A stretch of DNA of 10,110 bases from Victivallales bacterium. GTDB lineage: Bacteria; Verrucomicrobiota; Lentisphaeria; Oligosphaerales; Oligosphaeraceae. The notes under the pieces were generated by a model. That model did not search any database. It had not been told where the DNA came from and saw only the letters and a list, made by a program, of their open reading frames with translations. The position numbers were made by a program, and so were the translations under genes. The stretch lies in contig JAFTAC010000419.1 of NCBI GenBank assembly GCA_017458805.1, forward strand, positions 1 to 10,110, in the 5' to 3' direction. Each line of letters opens with the position of its first letter. Positions within the stretch are counted from its first letter, which is position 1. Below, piece after piece: positions 1 through 4,720 of this stretch.

Positions 1-199
1 CGTACCGCGAGAGGATGCCGGCGGACTCGTCCTTGCCGTGGACAGTGACCCTTCCAAAGTCCCCGTAGATTTCGGATGAACTGATGACACTGCTATAGTA
101 TCCTTATGCAGTTCCGTCCAAGTTGGTCACGGAAAGCACTTCAATGAAATCATCATTTCCACGCAGGCTGTTTTCTTGAAGAGTGGCAAGTTCTGTCAT
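1..199 (-). pseudogene. Possible broken gene, partial (in-frame stop)
   Basis: A minus-strand frame starts at an ATG at 199-197, 14 bases after the stop of the U32-like gene, and reads MTELATLQENSLRGNDDFIE and onward for 31 codons to a TAA at 106-104. The same frame then stays open to the window edge, reading GYYSSVISSSEIYGDFGRVT and onward. Third codon positions in that second half are mostly C or G, as in the neighbouring genes. No ATG, GTG or TTG follows the stop, so the second half has no obvious start of its own. There is no Shine-Dalgarno sequence on this strand; the AGGAGG at about 200-206 is on the other strand. The simplest reading is one gene interrupted by a nonsense mutation, with the rest outside the window. 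I do not recognise the protein. It could also be non-coding. Confidence 0.3.
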
Positions 200-213
200 A
201 GGAGGATGGGATG

Positions 214-1266
214 TTAAATATTCAAGGAGTATTTAGGCTGTTGTGTCTTGCGCGTACGCAGGACTTTTTTCAGCACATCGTCGCACTTTCCACAGCCAGT
301 GCAATTGATGGCGCAGTTCTGTGCGATGCCAGATTCAATCCAGTCGGCGGGGAAGGCGGTGTTGTCGAAGGTGAAGTTGGGATTTTCGTTGCCGAGGATT
401 GCAAGCAAGTCGCCGTCCCAACGGCCTTCGGCGTAGGCTTTGAGCATCCGTTCGGGATGGACCGTGGAGCGGGTGGCAAGCTTCATGGCGGCTACGTAAG
501 GTTCGTAGCAGTGGATGTCCTCGGGGCGAATCCAGCTCATGCGGAGGATTTCAGCGGCGTTCTTGATGTCATTCGTGACGCGTCCGCAAAGGCGAGCTGG
601 ATAGTGGAGGATGAACTCCTGCTCCTCGGCCTTCCAGGGCTTGTGGCAAAGGTAGTTGTCGTGCCAGATCTGAACGGGGCAGCAGCGCAGGCAGGCGCTG
701 TTTACCAGCATGCAGAGCTTCTTGCCGTGGTCGTTGCACCAGTCGGAGAAGTGCCTCAGGACGTTCCTGTCGCGCTGGATATCACGGCAGATGTAGTAGG
801 AATCGAAGATGTCGGCGATGTATTCCATCGCCTTGGTGGATTCGAGCTTCATGTTGACACTGGCACGTATCTCCACCTGCGGATAGCGCACTTTCAGCAC
901 TTTGGCAATGTATTGCGATGTAGTGGTGACGATTTCGGGGAACAAATCGCGCCGTCCCAGATGCTCCATCACATCATAGACTTGTGTGCGAAGGTTCTCC
1001 GTGAAGGCATCCTCTCCGTAGCAGTTGGCATTGAAGAGCAGGTCCAGTTCGACGCCGTTCCGGCGGCACCAGGACAAGTCATCGCAGAGCTGTTCGATAC
1101 TTTCCTCAATAGATTTCTCCAGATGTACAGCACGTCCGGAGACCATGCCTGGCCAGGAGAAGAAAACCTCCTTGACCGTAGGCAGATATGGTTCCACCAT
1201 GGCGGGGAAGCCACCTGGTATCATCCAGTCGTAGCCGACGGCGTATTTGCGGAAGGGGACGAGCAT
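214..1266 (-). CDS. U32-peptidase-like TIM-barrel protein with Fe-S-type cysteine tail
   Basis: This 350-residue protein has the look of the U32 peptidase / UbiU-UbiV superfamily. A strand-helix pattern (LDLLFNANCYG at about 75-84, VEIRASVNMKLEST at 131-144, SYYICRDIQRD at 157-167) is followed by LCMLVNSACLRCCP at 184-197 and a further Cys at 207, which is where U32 proteins carry conserved cysteines. The C-terminus has a second cluster, C318, C322, C325 and C328 (CX3CX2CX2C), likely to bind an iron-sulfur cluster. Family members include collagenase-like peptidases and Fe-S proteins acting in tRNA or ubiquinone hydroxylation; the substrate here cannot be told. The ATG at 1266 lies 9 bases after the stop of the 80-residue gene, so the two are probably cotranscribed from the promoter near 1840. 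The superfamily call is by pattern only. Confidence 0.6.
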   Translation of the reverse strand: MLVPFRKYAVGYDWMIPGGFPAMVEPYLPTVKEVFFSWPGMVSGRAVHLEKSIEESIEQLCDDLSWCRRNGVELDLLFNANCYGEDAFTENLRTQVYDVMEHLGRRDLFPEIVTTTSQYIAKVLKVRYPQVEIRASVNMKLESTKAMEYIADIFDSYYICRDIQRDRNVLRHFSDWCNDHGKKLCMLVNSACLRCCPVQIWHDNYLCHKPWKAEEQEFILHYPARLCGRVTNDIKNAAEILRMSWIRPEDIHCYEPYVAAMKLATRSTVHPERMLKAYAEGRWDGDLLAILGNENPNFTFDNTAFPADWIESGIAQNCAINCTGCGKCDDVLKKVLRTRKTQQPKYSLNI

Positions 1267-1275
1267 CTGCAGACC

Positions 1276-1518
1276 TTATTTTGCGCTCTCGTTCTTCTTG
1301 AGAACGCCCGCCTCGACGAGCTTGTCGATGAGCTGCTGCATGGAGTTGAAGGCGGCGAGGAAGCCCTGGGGAGGCATGATGAGGCGGATACTGGGTTCTG
1401 GGCTGGGGGCCTTGCCCTCCTCGCCAGGCTGGAGGGTGACGAGGTCGAATCGAACCATGCCGCCCGCAAAGTGAATCTGTCCTATGCCGTCTGCAAAGAT
1501 TTCCTTCTTGTCTGCCAT
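1276..1518 (-). CDS. Small conserved-looking hypothetical protein (80 aa)
   Basis: I chose the ATG at 1518 because AGGAGA lies 7 bases upstream (1526-1531). The open frame extends to 1644, but only through the palindromic leader. The protein begins MADKKEIFADGIGQIHFAGG, has a short beta-type stretch (MVRFDLVTLQP, 21-31), a polar Pro-rich loop (EGKAPSPEP), another strand (SIRLIMPPQGF), then a helix (AAFNSMQQLIDKLVEAGVLK, 55-74) and a Lys-rich end. This strand-loop-strand-helix layout resembles small DUF3467-type proteins, but I cannot confirm that. It is the first gene of the unit with the U32-like protein, which suggests a partner or regulatory role. The function is unknown. Confidence 0.6.
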   Translation of the reverse strand: MADKKEIFADGIGQIHFAGGMVRFDLVTLQPGEEGKAPSPEPSIRLIMPPQGFLAAFNSMQQLIDKLVEAGVLKKNESAK

Positions 1519-1826
1519 TTGGGTGTCTCCTATGGGTTGTTTTGAGCACAAAAAAAGAGCGTCTTCGGTTTCGTGATTTCCCGAGGCTTGCGACAGCCTT
1601 ACAAACGCACGAAAAGAGATGCCCAACGAGGTGAGCGTGCTCAAACGTGTGCGTTTGTAAGATTAACAGAAGGTCGCAATTTCGGGAAATTACAAAGCAC
1701 CAATGCCGGCAACGATGGTTGCTGGCTATGTCAAAAGGAAAAAGACGCTATTTATCTGTTGAATGGTTGCTACTGTTGAAAGGTTGAAACCGTCTGTCGA
1801 AGGCGGCGAATCATAATAATCTATAT
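1519..1826 (-). promoter_or_regulatory. Long structured 5' leader of the 80-aa / U32-like unit
   Basis: About 300 bases separate the predicted promoter from the first ATG, and no convincing gene lies here. On the transcribed strand the leader holds several complementary segments: an imperfect outer stem 1573-1594 with 1673-1693, a perfect 13-base stem 1598-1610 with 1649-1661, a small hairpin 1642-1657, and a perfect 9-base pairing 1541-1549 with 1637-1645 near the ribosome binding site. The last two compete with the first set, as in attenuators and riboswitches. A run of seven U residues (from A at 1550-1556) lies between the stems and the start codon. It matches no riboswitch class I know. 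A palindromic MITE-like insertion is the main alternative. Confidence 0.4.
1573..1693. repeat. Large imperfect inverted repeat (about 121 bases)
   Basis: The left arm is 1573-1610 and the right arm 1649-1693. The inner 13 bases, CTTACAAACGCAC at 1598-1610, are perfectly inverted at 1649-1661. The outer parts, beginning GTGATTTCCCGA at 1573 and ending in TTTCGGGAAATTAC at 1693, pair with one mismatch and a small internal loop. Unpaired bases between inner and outer parts are unequal (3 against 11), so this is not a simple terminator. The motif TTACAAA recurs at 1599, 1691 and 1850, and inverted at 1654-1660, so it may instead be an operator array. Confidence 0.6.
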
Positions 1827-1855
1827 AGTATAATCATCAAAAGGCAGATTTACAA
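1827..1855 (-). promoter_or_regulatory. Sigma-70-type promoter for the 80-aa / U32-like unit
   Basis: Read on the minus strand, TTGTAA (1855-1850) is followed by exactly 17 bases and then TATACT (1832-1827). These match the -35 and -10 consensus at 4 of 6 and 5 of 6 positions. Transcription would start near 1820. The surrounding DNA is A+T rich and gene-free, as expected for a promoter. Confidence 0.5.
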
Positions 1856-1935
1856 ATGATTGCTCGCAAAAAAGTCTGGAGGCGAAACAAAGCATTCAAA
1901 ACACAGCATGGTGTTGACCAGGCCGAGGACGGCAT

Positions 1936-1960
1936 GGCTACCGCCTAGCCAGGCTACCGC
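1936..1960. repeat. Short direct repeat with palindrome at the superoxide reductase stop
   Basis: GGCTACCGCCTA occurs at 1936-1947 and again at 1952-1963, the second copy running into the stop codon of the superoxide reductase gene. Between them TAGCC-A-GGCTA forms a small perfect palindrome. On the minus strand this puts GTAGCC copies just after a stop codon, an arrangement also seen after the stops at 3112 and 3992. Confidence 0.5.
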
Positions 1961-2347
1961 CTACTCCACGACATATTCCCAAAGGCCGTGGATGTTGCAG
2001 TATTCGCGAACAATCATTCCCTTCTGGAGGGAGACGTAGAACTCCGCCTCGGGCTTCTCGCCAGGTTTGAGATACTTGCGGTTCACATAGTCGCCGTTTA
2101 TGACCTCGATCCAGACGATATAGTGCTGCTCCGTCATCGGGTGGGCCTGCTCCTTGCCGACCAAAACTTTCATGCCACTGCCGTTGGCCTCGGGATACGG
2201 GACGTGCTTCTCGAACTTGTACTCCGCCGTCTGCGGTTCAAGCTTCTTCATCTCCTTGCCACAGCAGGTCAACGGACAGTCGCATCCAACGGCGACATCA
2301 ATCACTAGTCCGCAATCCTCACACTTGTAAACGTCATTTCTTTGCAT
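1961..2347 (-). CDS. dfx: Desulfoferrodoxin-type superoxide reductase (two iron centres)
   Basis: The enzyme reduces superoxide to hydrogen peroxide in the cytoplasm, using electrons usually supplied by rubredoxin, and protects anaerobes from air exposure. The 128-residue protein has the full two-domain form. The N-terminal desulforedoxin domain carries CEDC (C9, C12) and C28-C29 for the rubredoxin-like Fe(SCys)4 centre. The C-terminal domain has the active-site ligands H48 (in EKHVPY), H69 and H75 (AHPMTEQH), C117 and H120 (CNIH). The E-K-H segment with its catalytic Lys47 is present. Extra cysteines C22 and C24 precede the CC pair. The ATG at 2347 has AAGGAGA 5 bases upstream. It lies 38 bases after the phosphoesterase stop and is probably in the same transcript. 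The symbol is given by family. Confidence 0.95.
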   Translation of the reverse strand: MQRNDVYKCEDCGLVIDVAVGCDCPLTCCGKEMKKLEPQTAEYKFEKHVPYPEANGSGMKVLVGKEQAHPMTEQHYIVWIEVINGDYVNRKYLKPGEKPEAEFYVSLQKGMIVREYCNIHGLWEYVVE

Positions 2348-2385
2348 TGCTGTCTCCTTAATTCCTAATAGTTGAGTTGTATCTC

Positions 2386-2946
2386 TTACTTGGTTGGTGT
2401 TTCTAGCGGAAGTGCCTTCTGGCGGATGTTGTTCGCCACAAGCTCCTCGAAGGTTACGGGGGCATAGCCGTTGATTTCAACGGAGGCATTCAGCACACGC
2501 TCGCGTTTTTGCAACAGCGGCCAGTAGTCCTGGTTGCGGTTGCCGTGGATGTGCCCATGGAGCATCAAGGTCGTATGCTTGCCTCCCCACTCCATTATCG
2601 GATAGTGGCACATCAGGAAATGGTGTCCGCCCGTGGAAATGTCAAGGAAATGGCTGACCGTGAGGAAATGGGTCTCCAGAAGTTCGGGCGTCATCCAAGT
2701 GTGGTCGTGGTTCCCGATAATCAAATGCTTTTTTCCCTTCAGGGAAGCTAACACCTCACGCACATGCTCCGCACTGGCCCTGAAGAAGAGGTCGCCTAGG
2801 AAATAGACGGTGTCGCCATCCCCGACACGGGAGTTCCTGTTGGACACAAGAGTCTCATCCATCTCTTCGACTGATTCAAAGGGGCGCTTGCACAGGTGGA
2901 TGATGGCGGCATGCCCGAAATGCGTGTCCGATATGAAGAAAATCAC
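2386..2946 (-). CDS. Small calcineurin-type metallophosphoesterase
   Basis: This is a complete minimal metallophosphoesterase of 186 residues. The metal-binding motifs are in order: D7 and H9 (SDTHFGH), G51-D52 (FLGD), N79-H80-D81 (GNHD), H114 (CHYP) and G131-H-I-H134 (GHIHGN), ending with the NGYAPVTFEEL segment common in this branch. Such proteins hydrolyse phosphodiesters or phosphomonoesters with two metal ions; the substrate is not evident. The start is GTG at 2946, supported by AGGAGT 7 bases upstream. No signal peptide is present, so it is probably cytoplasmic. It sits between the repeat array and the superoxide reductase, and a functional link with the latter is not obvious. Confidence 0.88.
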   Translation of the reverse strand: MIFFISDTHFGHAAIIHLCKRPFESVEEMDETLVSNRNSRVGDGDTVYFLGDLFFRASAEHVREVLASLKGKKHLIIGNHDHTWMTPELLETHFLTVSHFLDISTGGHHFLMCHYPIMEWGGKHTTLMLHGHIHGNRNQDYWPLLQKRERVLNASVEINGYAPVTFEELVANNIRQKALPLETPTK

Positions 2947-2965
2947 AAGGTTGACTCCTGCTTTA

Positions 2966-3099
2966 CCAGAGCCAGAGGCTCTGGCTACATTATTCAGGGG
3001 CTGAAGCCCCTGGGCACATTTCGCCAGAGCCTGGGCTCTGGTTACATTATTCCGGGGCTGAAGCCCCTGGGCACATTACGCCAGAGCCACAGGCTCTGG
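2966..3099. repeat. Tandem palindromic intergenic repeat array (2.5 units)
   Basis: Between the barrel protein and the phosphoesterase lie two near-identical units of about 57 bases and a third half unit. Each unit has a first hairpin, CCAGAGCC with GGCTCTGG (2966-2984, 3024-3041, 3081-3099), and the complete ones add a second, GGGGC-TGAA-GCCCC (about 2997-3010 and 3054-3067). The connectors TACATTATTC and TGGGCACATT are shared. The loops of the first hairpin differ (AGA, TG, ACA) while the stems are preserved, which points to selection for structure or copying as a REP-like element. RNA processing, transcript stabilisation and partial termination are possible roles. Confidence 0.85.
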
Positions 3100-3111
3100 C
3101 TACCTGGCAGG

Positions 3112-3894
3112 CTACTTAAGCAACTCTGCGACAATACGAACGTCCTCTTCGACGATGTTGTCGTTGTCTGCGCGGTTCATGCCCAGGTTGATGACATCGC
3201 CTGGCTTGATGTTGCGGTAGGCATAGGAGAGGCCAGTGAATGCGTCGATGCGTCCTGCTCCCAGCACCTTGTAGGCGATGCAGGGCTTCAGGATGGTCTG
3301 GATGACATCAATGGCTCGCGGCATGTCCTCCAGCCAGAAGCGGTCGCCGCCACCCGCCACATGAAGACTTCCGCAGTTGAAGAAGGGCACCACGTGGAAA
3401 TCGACGAGGTCCATCTTGTTGATCCAGAGGTGGACTTCGGGCAGGTGGCCAGCGACTCCGACTGGCACGCCCTTGGCCTTTGCGTGCGAAACCCATGCGC
3501 GAACTGTCTTTTCGTCCTTCTCCTGGAAGAGTTTGTCCATCAGGCCGCCATGGAAGAAGAGGGCTTTACAGCCGATGGCGCATGCGGAGTCAATGCTGGC
3601 CTCCATATTGGGGAACTTGCCGATGGCCAGTTGGCCAATCCAGTTCATGGGGCCCCCGTTGGCGATGTACTTCTTTGTGGTTTCAACGACATGCGTTGTT
3701 TCGTTGTTGGTGACGAATGTGTTGATGCCCGCCTTCCAGGCTCTCTCCCAGGTGATGAGAATCTGCTCTGGGGTGTGGAAGTTGCGCATGAAGGCGTCCC
3801 GCTCGCGGTTCTGGTGGCTGAAGCCGCCAAAGGGATTCGCCCCAATGAGAAGGCGTGTCATCTGGGTACCGCAAAAATCAACAGTTGGAAGCAT
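3112..3894 (-). CDS. Aldo/keto-reductase-like TIM-barrel protein of unknown function
   Basis: This 260-residue protein has a barrel-type pattern: RLLIGANPFGGFSHQ at 14-28, a helix and then GINTFVTNNET at 57-67, MNWIGQLA at 83-90, ALFFHGG at 111-117, GVPVGVAGHLPEV at 142-154, VDFHVVPFFNC at 164-174, YKVLGAGRI at 208-216, and the C-terminal NLGMNRADNDNIVEEDVRIV. This arrangement, with a late G-A-G-R and a final N-IVEEDVRIV segment, is typical of aldo/keto-reductase-like barrels of uncharacterised PVC-superphylum proteins. The classic catalytic tetrad and NADPH site are not obvious, so the reaction is open. I chose the ATG at 3894 because GGAG lies 6 bases upstream; a TTG at 3900 would leave no spacing. 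An intrinsic terminator upstream separates it from the LolA-like gene. Confidence 0.7.
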   Translation of the reverse strand: MLPTVDFCGTQMTRLLIGANPFGGFSHQNRERDAFMRNFHTPEQILITWERAWKAGINTFVTNNETTHVVETTKKYIANGGPMNWIGQLAIGKFPNMEASIDSACAIGCKALFFHGGLMDKLFQEKDEKTVRAWVSHAKAKGVPVGVAGHLPEVHLWINKMDLVDFHVVPFFNCGSLHVAGGGDRFWLEDMPRAIDVIQTILKPCIAYKVLGAGRIDAFTGLSYAYRNIKPGDVINLGMNRADNDNIVEEDVRIVAELLK

Positions 3895-3911
3895 AATCAA
3901 CTCCGTAATAT

Positions 3912-3955
3912 AAAAAAGGAATCATCGTTTCCGCATGTTCACGCGGAAATGATGA
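3912..3955 (-). terminator. Intrinsic terminator after the LolA-like gene
   Basis: On the minus strand, arms 3955-3943 and 3934-3922 form a 13-base-pair stem with one mismatch and an 8-base loop. The stem is followed by TTCC and six T residues (A at 3912-3917). It lies about 35 bases after the stop at 3992 and just before the ribosome binding site of the next gene, so it should end the O-antigen-ligase-like / LolA-like transcript. Confidence 0.75.
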
Positions 3956-3964
3956 CCATCCTAC

Positions 3965-3986
3965 AGGACCTAGAGGTCTTGGCTAC
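3965..3986. repeat. Single hairpin element with GGCTAC flank
   Basis: The palindrome GACCT-AG-AGGTC is followed by TTGGCTAC, ending at 3986, just past the stop of the LolA-like gene on the minus strand. The stem sequence differs from the array at 2966-3099, but the layout is the same: a short perfect hairpin joined to GGCTAC. It may be a diverged member of the same repeat family. Confidence 0.4.
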
Positions 3987-3991
3987 TATCT

Positions 3992-4720
3992 CTATTCGCT
4001 GACGGGGTTCAATGCAACGTGGTCGAACTTGACCTGGGTCTTCCAGTCATCTCCTTCCAGGCGCATCTCCTTGACGAACCAGAGGCCGTTCTCGAAGCGC
4101 TTTGCCCCCTTGAACTCCAGCTTGCGCCAGGCCTTGGTTTCGCCCTCGCGGAACCAGCTGGCCTCCATTGGGAAGCCGTGCTTTGCGCTGAAGAACACGT
4201 TGACGGTGCCCTTGCCCGTCGGGTCCTTCAGGCGCATGACGCGGCACTCGCGCAGACGGCTGCTCTCACGTGGCAGCTCCTCGATGAAATCCCAGTAGAT
4301 GAAGGAGAAGGTCAGGTCCTCGGGGTCAACTCCGAACTCGAACAAGCCTGGCCGTTCCTCGGTCTCTGGCATCTCAATGGTGGTCTTGACCGCCTCGCCC
4401 TCCTTGTGAATCTGCTCCATTGCATAGACATTTTTGTCGTTCAGCACAATCTGCGTGTGCATGGACTTCGATGTAAAGGTGATTCGCACGCGCAAATCGC
4501 CCTTTTGCAGACCTTTTGAGGACTTGTAGGTGATGCGTCCTGTAAACTCTCCCCATGCGTCTGTACGAAGTGGTTTCCGCACTTCCGCCAGAAACTCCTG
4601 CGCGGAGAGCGTGGTCATCTCCTTGTTGGAGGGGACGGCCACCGTGACATCCTCCTGCCCCAAGGCAACGAATGACAGCGCCAGCAAAGCGACGCAGAAA
4701 GCGAGGCGCAAGCTCTTCAT
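3992..4720 (-). CDS. Secreted outer-membrane lipoprotein-sorting (LolA-like) protein
   Basis: The 242-residue protein starts with a clear signal peptide (MKSLRLAFCVALLALSFVALG, likely cut before Q22 after the ALG box), so it is exported to the periplasm. The mature part is beta-rich: EFTGRITYKS, LRVRITFTSKS, TEERPGLFEFGVDPEDLTFSFIY read as two parts, CRVMRLKDP, GTVNVFFSAKHGFPMEASWF as adjacent strands, and WRKLEFKGAKRFENGLWFVKEM. This fits the LolA-like 'outer membrane lipoprotein-sorting protein' fold, a half-barrel that binds lipid or lipoprotein. The ATG at 4720 shares its A with the stop of the upstream gene (TGATG) and has AGGAGGAG close by. Translational coupling is therefore likely, and with it a shared role in envelope assembly. 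The open frame extends further upstream, but inside the other gene. Confidence 0.75.
   Translation of the reverse strand: MKSLRLAFCVALLALSFVALGQEDVTVAVPSNKEMTTLSAQEFLAEVRKPLRTDAWGEFTGRITYKSSKGLQKGDLRVRITFTSKSMHTQIVLNDKNVYAMEQIHKEGEAVKTTIEMPETEERPGLFEFGVDPEDLTFSFIYWDFIEELPRESSRLRECRVMRLKDPTGKGTVNVFFSAKHGFPMEASWFREGETKAWRKLEFKGAKRFENGLWFVKEMRLEGDDWKTQVKFDHVALNPVSE

Noticed and set aside
211..1545. Long plus-strand open frame (444 codons) starting behind AGGAGG at about 200-206
   Set aside because: It is antisense to the U32-like and 80-residue genes. Its protein is a Val/Gly/Ala/Glu-rich shadow with no motif, while the minus strand shows cysteine motifs and a well-placed ribosome binding site.
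1573..1779. 68-codon plus-strand frame in the leader region
   Set aside because: It spans the large inverted repeat, has no ribosome binding site and no recognisable pattern.
2966..3099. CRISPR array
   Set aside because: The units are self-complementary throughout, tandem, and have no unique spacers of even length; no cas genes are nearby.
2896..4002. Long plus-strand open frame (368 codons) across the repeat array and the barrel gene
   Set aside because: It runs through the palindromic repeats and is antisense to three supported minus-strand features; its composition is that of a shadow frame.
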